Assembly (NCBI RefSeq): GCF_013342985.1
Contig: NZ_CP054490.1
Location: forward strand, 124,001-188,000
Length of the DNA: 64,000 bases
Direction of reading: 5' to 3'
DNA from: Candidatus Ruthia endofausta
GTDB lineage: Bacteria > Pseudomonadota > Gammaproteobacteria > PS1 > Pseudothioglobaceae
Position numbers and translations under genes: made by a program. The notes under the pieces were generated by a model. The model did not search any database. It was given only the letters and a program-made list of their open reading frames with translations, and had not been told where the DNA came from. Shown here in pieces: positions 19,217 through 27,832 of this stretch (its first letter is position 1; each line of letters starts with the position of its first letter).

Positions 19217-19783
19217 ATGAGTTTTTCTTCATTGCCTAATGCGCTTTCAATTTTACGCATTATTTTAACAGTGCCAGTTGTTATGACTTTGTTAAATCAC
19301 CAATATTTTTTGGCAATGGTGCTGTTTTTTATTGCAGGTATTACCGATGCGCTGGATGGATGGATTGCCAAACGCTACTCTTTTCAAAGTAGGTTAGGTT
19401 CTATTTTAGATCCAATGGCGGATAAGTTGCTATTAGTCAGTAGTTTTGTGGCTTTATACGTGATTGAATTATTGCCGCTGTGGTTATTAGTGTTGGTTTT
19501 TTTGCGTGATTTTATGATTGTTTCAGGCACAGTTGGGTGTTTTATTGGCTCAGGCACCTCTAAGAATGATTTATTATCACCCTCAAAACTTTCTAAAATT
19601 AATACCGTGCTGCAAATTGCACTAGTTTTGTTTTTAGTGGTGGTGCAAATTTATCCAGTCTTGCCACAATACAACACTATTTTCTTTATTATTACAGCCA
19701 CATCAACCGTGCTTAGCGGTGCAGATTATGTGTGGATTTGGATTGAACAAGTCATTTTGCAAGAAAAAAAAAATCCTCAATGA
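19217..19783 (+). CDS. pgsA: CDP-diacylglycerol--glycerol-3-phosphate phosphatidyltransferase
   Basis: 188 residues with four or five membrane helices. The CDP-alcohol phosphotransferase signature is complete: DALDGWIAKR, eight residues, G, then DPMADK. It makes phosphatidylglycerophosphate, the precursor of phosphatidylglycerol and cardiolipin. The N-terminus LPNALSILRIILTVPVVM is typical of PgsA. Its stop overlaps the next gene (hda) by 4 bases. PgsA is the best match; another CDP-alcohol transferase of the same length cannot be fully excluded. Confidence 0.9.
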   Translation: MSFSSLPNALSILRIILTVPVVMTLLNHQYFLAMVLFFIAGITDALDGWIAKRYSFQSRLGSILDPMADKLLLVSSFVALYVIELLPLWLLVLVFLRDFMIVSGTVGCFIGSGTSKNDLLSPSKLSKINTVLQIALVLFLVVVQIYPVLPQYNTIFFIITATSTVLSGADYVWIWIEQVILQEKKNPQ

Positions 19784-20454
19784 ATCAACTTGGATTGCCA
19801 CTTTCATTGAATTCAAAAATGTTGTTGTCCAATTTTATTGGCAAGAGAAATCAGCAAGTCCTAGATTTTGTTAATCAGTTATTTACTCAAAAAGGCTCAG
19901 CTGTTGTCTTTATTTCGGGTGTCAAATCTAGTGGTAAAACTCATCTATTGCAAGGTTGTGCTCTTAGTGCACTAGATAAGCGATTAAATGTTGTTTTTAT
20001 TGATATAAAGCAAGAACTACCAAAGGAGGTGATAAGTGATTTAGCACCTGTTGATTGGATTTGTATTGACAACGTTGATTGTTTGAGTATTGTCCAACAA
20101 CAGGCGTTATTTGATTTACATAACAGAATTAAGTTAACCAACACTAAGTTGATTGTTTCTGCAAGCGGTTTATCTAGTGAGTTGAACTTATTAAAGGATT
20201 TGAAAACACGCTTGTCTTTAGCGGTTGCTTTCACACTAGAGACGCTCAATGATGAGCAAAAAATTCTTATTATTGAGCGTAAAATGGTGGATAAGAATAT
20301 CAACATAAATAGCAAGGTATACTATTATTTGTTCAAAGTTCTTTCACGTGATTTGAATGATGTTTTGAACATAATTAGTGTTTTAGATGAAGCATCATTA
20401 CAGCAAAAGAGTAACATTTCCATCCCCTTTGTTAAACAAACACTGGGTATCTAA
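19780..20454 (+). CDS. hda: DnaA-related regulator Hda
   Basis: 224 residues. It contains an AAA+ module without the C-terminal DNA-binding domain of DnaA: Walker A-like GVKSSGKTHLLQG, the Walker B region WICIDNVDCL, sensor ASGLSSELNLLKDLKTRLSLAVAF and a lid helix (KVLSRDLNDVLNIISVLDEAS). Hda with the beta clamp makes DnaA hydrolyse ATP and so limits initiation. The N-terminus QLGLPLSLNSK is the clamp-binding motif of the family. It overlaps pgsA by 4 bases. The first Gly of the P-loop region is varied, as in many Hda proteins. Confidence 0.88.
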   Translation: MNQLGLPLSLNSKMLLSNFIGKRNQQVLDFVNQLFTQKGSAVVFISGVKSSGKTHLLQGCALSALDKRLNVVFIDIKQELPKEVISDLAPVDWICIDNVDCLSIVQQQALFDLHNRIKLTNTKLIVSASGLSSELNLLKDLKTRLSLAVAFTLETLNDEQKILIIERKMVDKNININSKVYYYLFKVLSRDLNDVLNIISVLDEASLQQKSNISIPFVKQTLGI

Positions 20455-20858
20455 GGTTTTTTTCTAAATTTGAATTGTGCAATTTTAGGCATGAGTTTTG
20501 AGAAAGGGATGTGTTTAAAATCCATATATTTCTCTTCAACAACTTTTACTAAATTAGATATATCCTTGATCTGATTGCTATTTTCAATGTCAAGTATTTC
20601 TTGCAAAGCCAACAGTCCACCCATTTTAATTTTTGATTGCTGTCCGACTGATAAATTATTTTGATGGTGCGTGTTTAAGACGAAATCGCTATTATCGCGT
20701 AAATAAGCATACAACGATTGACATTGTTTAGAAGACGATTCGTCCAAACAAGCGCCAAATTCTTTTTCTGCAATACAGTTTTTCGCCCCAAATTTACAAC
20801 CACATCTACCGCTAAGTATCAGGTGGGAGAAAGGGCAGGTATAGTGTTTATTGGGCAT
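20451..20858 (-). CDS. Small cysteine-rich protein of unknown function
   Basis: 135 residues, no signal peptide and no membrane helix. Six cysteines lie in the first 47 residues at about 8, 19, 21, 28, 37 and 47 (CPFSHL, RCGCKFG, KNC, GACLD, KQC), which suggests a metal or iron-sulfur site. The rest is helical and charged, ending in FRKKP. I do not recognise the family. It converges on hda (4-base overlap) and lies back to back with cysG across a gap of about 100 bases. Proximity to siroheme synthesis makes a redox or Fe-S role an attractive guess, nothing more. Confidence 0.7.
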   Translation of the reverse strand: MPNKHYTCPFSHLILSGRCGCKFGAKNCIAEKEFGACLDESSSKQCQSLYAYLRDNSDFVLNTHHQNNLSVGQQSKIKMGGLLALQEILDIENSNQIKDISNLVKVVEEKYMDFKHIPFSKLMPKIAQFKFRKKP

Positions 20859-20956
20859 AACAATTAAGTGTTTTGTGTTTTTATGGATTATTAAGACATT
20901 ATAATATAAACTTTTATCTTACTTATTGCTGGCTTGTTAGTAGCATTAAACAATCT

Positions 20957-22357
20957 ATGAATTATTTGCCTATTTTTATTGAGATTAAACAAAGACCTTG
21001 TCTGGTTGTTGGTGGCGGTGATATTGCTTATCGGAAAATTAATTTATTGTTGAAAGCCCATGGGCAAGTTACTTGCGTGGCAAAAAGTTGTTGTAAAAAT
21101 ATTACTAAATTAGTCAATGACAACAAAATTATTTTTATTGAAAAAAGCTTTGAGCTATCTGATGTTAAAGGGCAGGTTTTAATTGTTTCTGCCACAGGTA
21201 ATGCTAGCCTGAATAAACAAGTATCTGAATTAGCCAGCCAAAATAATGTCCCTGTTAATGTGGTTGACTCCCCAGATTTATGTACGTTTATTATGCCTTC
21301 AATTGTGGATAGGTCGCCAATTGTAATTGCTATTTCATCAGCAGGAAAATCGCCAGTTTTGGCACGTTTAATCCGTGCAAAACTAGAAAGCACATTGCCA
21401 CATACGTATGGTAAATTGGCAGAATTAGCGGGCGATTTTAGAGACAAAGTTAAAGCAAAGTTTAACAACATTGAAGACAGGAGATACTTTTGGGAAAAAG
21501 CTTTTTCTGGCATTATTGCTGAAAAAGTATTCTCAGGTAAAGTATCGGAAGCCAAAGTAGATTTACAAGCACAACTTGATAGTACCACTAAAGCCCAAGT
21601 GGGCGAAGTTTACTTGGTGGGCGGCGGCCCTGGTGATCCTGATTTGTTAACCTTCAGAGCTTTGCGTCTTATGCAACAGGCAGATGTTGTTTTGTATGAC
21701 CGTTTGGTTTCAGAAGGTGTGATGGAGCTGGTTAGGCGCGATGCACAACTGATTTATGTTGGCAAAGAGTGTGATAACCATGCTGTGCCACAAGGCGATA
21801 TCAATCAATTGTTGGTAGATTTAGCCAAACAAGGCAGAAGAGTTTGTCGTCTTAAGGGGGGGGATCCTTTTATTTTTGGTCGTGGTGGTGAAGAAATTGA
21901 AACGTTGGCTGAAAACGGCATACCTTTTCAAGTAGTACCTGGTATTACAGCGGCTTCTGGCTGCTCTACTTACTCAGGTATTCCATTAACACATAGAGAT
22001 TATTCGCAATCTTGTCGTTTTGTAACGGGGCACTTAAAAGACGGCAGTATGAATCTGCCTTGGCATGAGTTGGCACTTGAACAACAAACCATTGTATTTT
22101 ATATGGCACTTAACGGCGCAAGACATTTATCAAAGCAATTAATCACACATGGCATGCGTGTTGATATGCCAGTGGCATTGGTTGAAAAAGGTACAACACC
22201 TGAGCAAAAGGTTTACACCACAACCCTAAAAGGATTGCCAGACTTAGTAGAAAATGAAATCATCCACGCCCCTACCTTGATTATTATTGGCGAGGTGGTG
22301 AAACTAAGAGAAAAATTAAATTGGTTTGACGTTAAATCTGCATCATATAAAAAATAA
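20957..22357 (+). CDS. cysG: Siroheme synthase CysG
   Basis: The ATG at 20957 gives MNYLPIFIEIKQRPCLVVGGG, the known CysG start, and a 466-residue protein; the upstream open frame is not conserved. Residues 1-~150 form the NAD-dependent dehydrogenase/ferrochelatase (GGGDIAYRK, SATGNASLNKQ), ~150-215 the dimer helices, and ~220-460 the uroporphyrinogen III methyltransferase (VYLVGGGPGDPDLLT, VLYDRLVS, RLKGGDPFIFGRGGEE, GITAASG). It converts uroporphyrinogen III to siroheme in three steps, for sulfite or nitrite reductase. Domain order and length agree with the trifunctional enzyme. Confidence 0.95.
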   Translation: MNYLPIFIEIKQRPCLVVGGGDIAYRKINLLLKAHGQVTCVAKSCCKNITKLVNDNKIIFIEKSFELSDVKGQVLIVSATGNASLNKQVSELASQNNVPVNVVDSPDLCTFIMPSIVDRSPIVIAISSAGKSPVLARLIRAKLESTLPHTYGKLAELAGDFRDKVKAKFNNIEDRRYFWEKAFSGIIAEKVFSGKVSEAKVDLQAQLDSTTKAQVGEVYLVGGGPGDPDLLTFRALRLMQQADVVLYDRLVSEGVMELVRRDAQLIYVGKECDNHAVPQGDINQLLVDLAKQGRRVCRLKGGDPFIFGRGGEEIETLAENGIPFQVVPGITAASGCSTYSGIPLTHRDYSQSCRFVTGHLKDGSMNLPWHELALEQQTIVFYMALNGARHLSKQLITHGMRVDMPVALVEKGTTPEQKVYTTTLKGLPDLVENEIIHAPTLIIIGEVVKLREKLNWFDVKSASYKK

Positions 22358-22364
22358 TAGAAGT

Positions 22365-22402
22365 CACAAGCCTTACTTATTTAGTAGGTGAAGGTTCGTG
22401 TG
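22365..22402. terminator. Possible terminator hairpin between cysG and a DUF2892 gene
   Basis: The arms CACA-AGCCTT and AAGGTT-CG-TGTG pair with a two-base bulge and a loop of about 16 bases. It lies between two convergent genes, but has no clear T-run, so the call is tentative. Confidence 0.4.
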
Positions 22403-22411
22403 TAGATGTGA

Positions 22412-22615
22412 TTATTTAGCACCCAATCTTTTTGCAATGATTGCCGCTGGACAAAACCCTGTGAATGCTGATTGAAATAGATTAAAACCAACAAATGCTG
22501 TTAACCACAACCAATTAGAATTATAAGCAAATGGACTGATTGCTTGTGCACCTAGTAGTAGTGAAATCATAATAATAATGCCAGCCATTGCTGATACGAC
22601 GTTATTAACTGTCAT
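22412..22615 (-). CDS. Small DUF2892 (YgaP-like) membrane protein
   Basis: 67 residues with two membrane helices (AMAGIIIMISLLLGA and LWLTAFVGFNLFQSAFTGFC) and the family's closing FTGFCPAAIIAKRLGAK. The pattern matches DUF2892, the membrane part found at the end of YgaP rhodanese proteins and also as stand-alone small proteins. Members often sit near sulfur metabolism genes. Inner membrane; precise function unknown. GAGAA before the ATG is a plausible ribosome site. Confidence 0.8.
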   Translation of the reverse strand: MTVNNVVSAMAGIIIMISLLLGAQAISPFAYNSNWLWLTAFVGFNLFQSAFTGFCPAAIIAKRLGAK

Positions 22616-22639
22616 GCGTTCTCCTTCATGTTTTAAAAG

Positions 22640-22668
22640 CCGTCACTATAACATTAATTAGGTATAAT
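22640..22668 (+). promoter_or_regulatory. Likely sigma-70 promoter of tRNA-Leu
   Basis: A perfect TATAAT (22663-22668) stands about 42 bases before the tRNA. The hexamer 17 bases further up (CCGTCA) is a poor -35 match. The position fits transcription starting near 22675. Confidence 0.45.
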
Positions 22669-22709
22669 TTCAAATCTTCAAACTCCCTGAGAGGGTGTTA
22701 GATTCACAT

Positions 22710-22794
22710 GCGGGAGTGGTGGAATTGGTAGACACGCTGGATTTAGGTTCCAGTGTTGAAAGACGTGAGAGTTCGAGTCTCTCCTTCCGCACCA
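22710..22794 (+). tRNA. tRNA-Leu, anticodon UAG
   Basis: The 85-base gene folds into a full cloverleaf. Acceptor arms GCGGGAG and CTTCCGC pair with one G-T; the D-arm contains GGAATTGGTAGACAC; the anticodon stem CTGGA/TCCAG holds loop TTTAGGT, giving anticodon TAG; a long variable arm, typical of Leu, precedes the T-arm with GTTCGAGTC. The CCA end is encoded. It reads CUA and, by wobble, other CUN codons. It stands just before serB. Confidence 0.96.
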
Positions 22795-22816
22795 ATATTA
22801 GATTGTTAATTTAAGC

Positions 22817-23620
22817 ATGCAAACTACTATTCAACACAGTCTAGATGAAAATATTGCCAAGCAAATTTCAAGCAAATTTCAAGTTTTCAACACTCATATC
22901 CGTCATCAAATGGTATCAGCCAATCTTGATGATTTAAGACAACAATATCAAACTGATTTTAACTATTTGCCTGGGGTTGATTTTTCCAATATTAAGTTAT
23001 TTGTCAGTGATATGGATTCAACCTTGATTAATATTGAATGCATTGATGAAATTGCTGATTTTTCCAATATTAAACCACAAGTATCAGCCATTACTGAGCT
23101 TACTATGCAAGGTAAATTAGATTTTGATGCTTCTTTAATTAAACGTGTTGCCTTGTTAAAAGGGCTTAGTGTTGATGTGCTAGATAAGGTTTACACTCAA
23201 CGTTTATCAGTCAATCCTGGTGGTAAGGAACTTATCTCATTTTTTAAAACCAAGTCCATCCAAACAGCAGTCGTGTCAGGCGGTTTTACTTATTTTACTA
23301 ATCGTTTGGCTCAAGATTTAGCGCTAGATTATGCATGTGCTAATGTACTAGCAATTGAAAATAACCAATTAACTGGCGTTACAAAAGGCCTGATGATTAA
23401 TGCACAGACTAAGGCAGATTTTGTTAAGGAGTTGTGCGATAAACAAGGCTTGTCATATAGTCAGGTTATTGTAGCGGGTGATGGCGCTAATGACTTAAAC
23501 ATGATGCGTATTGCTGGATTGAGTGTTGCTTATCACGCCAAGCCTAGCGTTATAAAGCATGCAAATATTGTCATTAACTTCAGTGGATTGAATAAAATAA
23601 TAGATTTATTTAATCCATAA
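22817..23620 (+). CDS. serB: Phosphoserine phosphatase
   Basis: 267 residues of HAD fold. The nucleophile motif is VSDMDSTLI, followed by the ECIDEIAD cap entry, the second motif VVSGGFTYF, and the last motif VIVAGDGANDLNMM. It removes phosphate from phosphoserine in the last step of serine synthesis. The N-terminal ~65 residues form a short regulatory extension, smaller than in E. coli SerB (322 residues). The gene begins 22 bases after the tRNA and ends 6 bases before ccmF. Confidence 0.94.
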   Translation: MQTTIQHSLDENIAKQISSKFQVFNTHIRHQMVSANLDDLRQQYQTDFNYLPGVDFSNIKLFVSDMDSTLINIECIDEIADFSNIKPQVSAITELTMQGKLDFDASLIKRVALLKGLSVDVLDKVYTQRLSVNPGGKELISFFKTKSIQTAVVSGGFTYFTNRLAQDLALDYACANVLAIENNQLTGVTKGLMINAQTKADFVKELCDKQGLSYSQVIVAGDGANDLNMMRIAGLSVAYHAKPSVIKHANIVINFSGLNKIIDLFNP

Positions 23621-23626
23621 CCATCT

Positions 23627-25531
23627 ATGTTAATTGAAATTGGACATTTTGCATTAGTGCTTGCCTTGATATTTGCGTTGTTACAAGTTGTTTTGCCCAC
23701 TATAGGTATAATTAAACACAATGTCGTACTGTCTGGCTTATCCAGACCCTTATTGTGGGTGCAATTCTTTTGGATTTTGATTGCTTTTTCCATCCTTATG
23801 AATGCCTTTGTGATGGACGATTTTTCTGTTAAGTATGTTGCAAGTAATTCAAATACAAACCTGCCTAGTATTTTTAAGATGTCAGCCGTTTGGGGCGCGC
23901 ACGAAGGTTCTTTATTGTTATGGGCTTTAATTTTAGCTACTTGGAGTGTGACAGTATCTATCTTCTCTAGGCGTTTGCCTGCTGAAGTATTGAACCATAC
24001 TCTTATTATTCTTGGTTTAATTAGTATTGGGTTTTTACTGTTCTTATTATTAACCTCTAACCCTTTTGAGCGTCTAGATATTGTACCAGTACAAGGGCGA
24101 GAGCTTAATCCCTTGCTACAAGATCTTGGTTTAATTATTCACCCACCTATGTTGTATATGGGTTATGTGGGGATGGCAGTTCCTTTTGCCTTTGTCTTGT
24201 CATCACTCATTCGTGGACAGCTAGATTCTACTTGGCTCAGGTGGTCACGCCCTTGGACATTAATCGCATGGGCATTTTTAACATTTGGCATCACACTTGG
24301 TTCTTGGTGGGCGTATTACGAGCTTGGCTGGGGTGGTTGGTGGTTTTGGGATCCAGTAGAAAATGCCTCATTTATGCCATGGTTAGTGGCAACAGCATTG
24401 GTGCATTCTTTAAGTGTGAGTGAAAAGCGTGGTGCATTTAAACATTGGACTGTACTATTAGCCATTTCTGGTTTTTCATTAAGTTTATTAGGCACGTTTT
24501 TAGTCAGATCAGGCATTCTTACTTCTGTACATTCATTTGCTGCTGACCCTGCTAGAGGTTTGTTTATTTTGATATTTTTAGTGATTGTGATTGGTGGCTC
24601 GTTGGCACTGTATGCTTGGCGCGCTTCACTCATGCAAAGTAGTAATACTTTTTCTCTTTTATCAAGAGAGAGCGGTTTGCTAATTAACAATATCTTATTA
24701 GTGGCAGCAATGTTAAGTGTCTTTTTAGGCACGCTCTATCCACTACTGTTAGATGCATTAGGTTTAGGAAAAATCTCAGTAGGTGCGCCTTATTTTGGTG
24801 CAGTGTTTGTGCCTATTATGATACCAGCAGTACTGGTCATGGTGATTGTCCCCTTTTTCCGTTGGAAGAAAGATACCACACAAAGACTAGCGGGTTTATT
24901 AAAGTGGGTGTGGGCAGGTGTCGGTTTGTTGTTTGTTATTAGTGTATTATTGGTTGATAATACCTCAGTTTTATTAGCCGTCTTTTTGTTTATTTGGATA
25001 GTTGCACACTCATTGGTACTTTTGTTTCAAAGGTTGAGTCAAAAAGGTAGCATGAGTTTTGCTTTCATCGGCATGATTTGTGCTCATATTGGTATTGCTG
25101 TATTTTTATTAGGTGCGACAGTGACAACCCAGTATGGCGTTGAAAAAGATATAAAAATGGATATTGATAAACCAATCACCATAGCAGGTTATGATTTTAT
25201 CTTTAAAGGCGTGACACGCCTATCTGGTCAAAACTACCAAGGCAATAAAGGCCATGTAGAAGTTTATTTTGAGGATGAAAAAATAGCAGATTTAAGGCCT
25301 GAAAAACGCCAATACGTCACAGGTATGCCTATGACCGAAGCGGCGATTGATCCATCTTTATATCGTGATATTTATATTGCACTGGGTGAGTCTTTAGAAG
25401 AGGACTCATGGAGTTTAAGGATTTATTACAAGCCCCTCATACGCTGGATTTGGCTAGGAGGCTTCTTGATTACATTAGGTGCGTTACTAGCTGCATTTGA
25501 CAGAAGATATCGATTGAGGGTGAAAGGATGA
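23627..25531 (+). CDS. ccmF: Cytochrome c heme lyase subunit CcmF
   Basis: 634 residues with about 14 membrane helices. The heme-handling WWD motif GWGGWWFWDPVENASFMPWL lies near residue 236, and the periplasmic loop histidines are in VHSLSV and VHSFAA. CcmF works with CcmH/CcmI to attach heme to apocytochrome c. Length fits the family (about 650). Its TGA overlaps the next ATG by 4 bases. In most proteobacteria ccmG and ccmH lie between ccmF and ccmI; here they do not. Confidence 0.95.
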   Translation: MLIEIGHFALVLALIFALLQVVLPTIGIIKHNVVLSGLSRPLLWVQFFWILIAFSILMNAFVMDDFSVKYVASNSNTNLPSIFKMSAVWGAHEGSLLLWALILATWSVTVSIFSRRLPAEVLNHTLIILGLISIGFLLFLLLTSNPFERLDIVPVQGRELNPLLQDLGLIIHPPMLYMGYVGMAVPFAFVLSSLIRGQLDSTWLRWSRPWTLIAWAFLTFGITLGSWWAYYELGWGGWWFWDPVENASFMPWLVATALVHSLSVSEKRGAFKHWTVLLAISGFSLSLLGTFLVRSGILTSVHSFAADPARGLFILIFLVIVIGGSLALYAWRASLMQSSNTFSLLSRESGLLINNILLVAAMLSVFLGTLYPLLLDALGLGKISVGAPYFGAVFVPIMIPAVLVMVIVPFFRWKKDTTQRLAGLLKWVWAGVGLLFVISVLLVDNTSVLLAVFLFIWIVAHSLVLLFQRLSQKGSMSFAFIGMICAHIGIAVFLLGATVTTQYGVEKDIKMDIDKPITIAGYDFIFKGVTRLSGQNYQGNKGHVEVYFEDEKIADLRPEKRQYVTGMPMTEAAIDPSLYRDIYIALGESLEEDSWSLRIYYKPLIRWIWLGGFLITLGALLAAFDRRYRLRVKG

Positions 25532-26694
25532 GTTTATATCTATGGTTTACTTTAATGGTAGTTACCTCCTCTGCTTGGATAATTTGGTTTTTATATCGAC
25601 CTCTTAAATCCAATAAAATTAATCTTGAAAGTTCTAATATTACCCTAGGCAAACAAAAATTACTAGAACTTGAGCAAGATTTACACCAGAATTTGATTGA
25701 TGAGAAACAATTCAACCAAGCCAAAGAAGAGATTTCAACAACACTGGCTATTGAACTTCAAGAAGTGAGTAATATTCAAAATAATGCCAGCAATAACACA
25801 TGGGTTTTGATATTAATATTGGTATTATTGCCTGTTATGTCCATTAGTGTTTATCAATATTTGACACCAGAGAGTAACATGAGTCAACCACTTGAAAGTG
25901 CAGAAAAGCCATTAAGTTTAGAGCAAAGCGCTAACAAAATTGTGCAGTATTTGCAAACTAACAAGGATGATTCCGAGGCTTGGAGAATGCTCGGGCTTAC
26001 ATATTTTGAACTTGGAAAATTAGACTTATCAATAGATGCCTATGAAGAGTCTTATCAAATTAACCCTAAAGACCCAAGATTGTTAGTTGAATATGCCTCT
26101 ATGATGATTAGTGCTAGTGACAATCAATTTTCAGACCACTCTGTTAAATTAATTAAACAAGCTCTAGAGATTGAGCCAAACGCACCAGACGCCTTGTATT
26201 TAGCAGGTATGTTTGCCGTGAGCCAACGAGACTTTATTTTGACCAAAGGGCTTTGGCAACGTGCACTTAGTGCCCTGCCAGAGGATAGTATTGACCGAGT
26301 GGCTTTGGTTAATATTTTATCTGAGCTAAAAGCGGCTGAAGGGAATAAGAACACGCCTAAGCGTTTTGTTAGTGTGCGTGTCGATGTGTCTGACAAGATA
26401 CTAAAGTCAAGGTCTAGCGAAGATTTTATCATGATTTATGTCAAAGCAGTCAAGGGCAAACCAATGCCAATTGCGATTAAAAAAATCAAGCTAAAAGATT
26501 TTACAGGCCAGATGGTTTTAACCGACCAAGATTCTGTTATACAAGGCAATCAACTGTCAACCCACGAGCAAGTGATTGCAGTAGTGCGTATTAGCGCAAC
26601 TGGCTCCGCCATGCGAGGTGTGGGCGATATACAAGTGCTTAGCAAAGCTATTAATGTGGCTGATAATCCATCCATTCACTTGGAAGTAAAATAA
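25528..26694 (+). CDS. ccmI: Cytochrome c biogenesis protein CcmI
   Basis: 388 residues: a first membrane helix (WFTLMVVTSSAWIIWFL), a cytoplasmic helical loop with QKLLELEQDLHQNLID, a second helix (NTWVLILILVLLPVMSISVYQY), then TPR repeats at ~130-270 (EAWRMLGLTYFELGKLDLSIDAYEE) and a C-terminal beta domain. CcmI holds the apocytochrome for the CcmF/CcmH heme ligation step. It directly follows ccmF in overlap. The domain order matches CcmI rather than the short redox protein CcmH. Confidence 0.88.
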   Translation: MSLYLWFTLMVVTSSAWIIWFLYRPLKSNKINLESSNITLGKQKLLELEQDLHQNLIDEKQFNQAKEEISTTLAIELQEVSNIQNNASNNTWVLILILVLLPVMSISVYQYLTPESNMSQPLESAEKPLSLEQSANKIVQYLQTNKDDSEAWRMLGLTYFELGKLDLSIDAYEESYQINPKDPRLLVEYASMMISASDNQFSDHSVKLIKQALEIEPNAPDALYLAGMFAVSQRDFILTKGLWQRALSALPEDSIDRVALVNILSELKAAEGNKNTPKRFVSVRVDVSDKILKSRSSEDFIMIYVKAVKGKPMPIAIKKIKLKDFTGQMVLTDQDSVIQGNQLSTHEQVIAVVRISATGSAMRGVGDIQVLSKAINVADNPSIHLEVK

Positions 26695-26698
26695 CCCT

Positions 26699-27829
26699 AT
26701 GAGTGAAACCTTAGCATTAGCAAAAAAGCTCGTTAGTATAGATTCGTTCACCCCGAAAGACAAAGGTTGCCAGTCCATTATGAGCAATTATTTGAGCCAT
26801 CTTAATTTTAAAATTATTGATTTAAAATTTGGCGAGGTTGATAATTTTTGGGCAGTACGTGGTCAGCAATCTCCTGTGTTTGTGTTTGCAGGGCATACCG
26901 ATGTCGTGCCTGTGGGTGATGAGTCAAAATGGTACACACCGCCTTTTTCTGCCCAAGTTAAAGATGGCATGTTGCATGGCCGTGGAACAGCTGACATGAA
27001 GGGCTCTTTGGCAGCTATGCTTAGTGCCACGGATAGATTTGTTAAAGATTATCCTAATCATAAAGGCTCAATTGGGTATTTAATCACCTCTGACGAGGAA
27101 GGCCCTGCTACTGATGGCACTGTTAAAGTTGCGCAGTACTTAAAAGAAATCAATCAAACCGTTGATTATTGCTTAGTGGGCGAGCCATCAGCCACTAATG
27201 AGCTAGGAGATGTGATTAAAAATGGTCGTCGCGGTTCTCTAAATGGCATTTTAAAAGTCATTGGAAAACAAGGGCATATTGCCTATCCGCATTTGGCAAA
27301 TAATCCTATCCACTTACTCATACCAGCGTTAGATGATTTGTGCAATGAGGTTTGGGATGAGGGTAATGAGTATTTTCCAGCCACCAGTTTTCAAATCTCT
27401 AATATCCACTCAGGTACAGGAGTTACTAACGTTATTCCAGATGAAAGTGATGTTATTTTTAACTTTCGTTATTCCACGAAAAACACTCATGAGCAATTGC
27501 AAAGCCGAGTCTGCGTGATTTTAGACAAGCATAATTTTGAGTATCAAATTACTTGGAAGCATTCTGGTCACCCCTTTTTAACCCCAAAGGGTGAATTGGT
27601 TAATGCCTGTGTTGATGCGATTAAAACCGTCAAAAATATAAACACCCAACTATCCACCTCAGGCGGCACTTCTGATGGGCGTTTCATTGCACCAATTTTA
27701 AAGGCTCAAGTGGTAGAATTAGGTCCTTTGAATGCCACCATTCATCAAGTTGATGAATGCGTATCTACCCAAGACTTAGAAGATTTGAGCGATATTTATT
27801 ATCATGTTTTAAGAAACATACTCACCTAG
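26699..27829 (+). CDS. dapE: Succinyl-diaminopimelate desuccinylase
   Basis: 376 residues of the M20 metallopeptidase family, as in E. coli. The two-zinc ligands are visible: His in FAGHTDVVPVGD, Asp in GRGTADMKGS, the Glu pair in SDEEGPATDGT, Glu in VGEPSA and His near the end in NATIHQVDE. It hydrolyses N-succinyl-L,L-diaminopimelate, on the route to lysine and peptidoglycan. The gene begins 4 bases after ccmI. Together with dapA at 31.7 kb it indicates the succinylase pathway is retained. Confidence 0.95.
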   Translation: MSETLALAKKLVSIDSFTPKDKGCQSIMSNYLSHLNFKIIDLKFGEVDNFWAVRGQQSPVFVFAGHTDVVPVGDESKWYTPPFSAQVKDGMLHGRGTADMKGSLAAMLSATDRFVKDYPNHKGSIGYLITSDEEGPATDGTVKVAQYLKEINQTVDYCLVGEPSATNELGDVIKNGRRGSLNGILKVIGKQGHIAYPHLANNPIHLLIPALDDLCNEVWDEGNEYFPATSFQISNIHSGTGVTNVIPDESDVIFNFRYSTKNTHEQLQSRVCVILDKHNFEYQITWKHSGHPFLTPKGELVNACVDAIKTVKNINTQLSTSGGTSDGRFIAPILKAQVVELGPLNATIHQVDECVSTQDLEDLSDIYYHVLRNILT

Positions 27830-27832
27830 CCT

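Noticed and set aside
22681-22705. CTGAGAGGG before tRNA-Leu, recalling a TPP riboswitch
   Set aside because: The second conserved riboswitch half (ACCTGA..GG.TAAT.CC) is missing, and a tRNA follows, not a thiamine gene. It is a short CCCTGAGAGGG hairpin at most.
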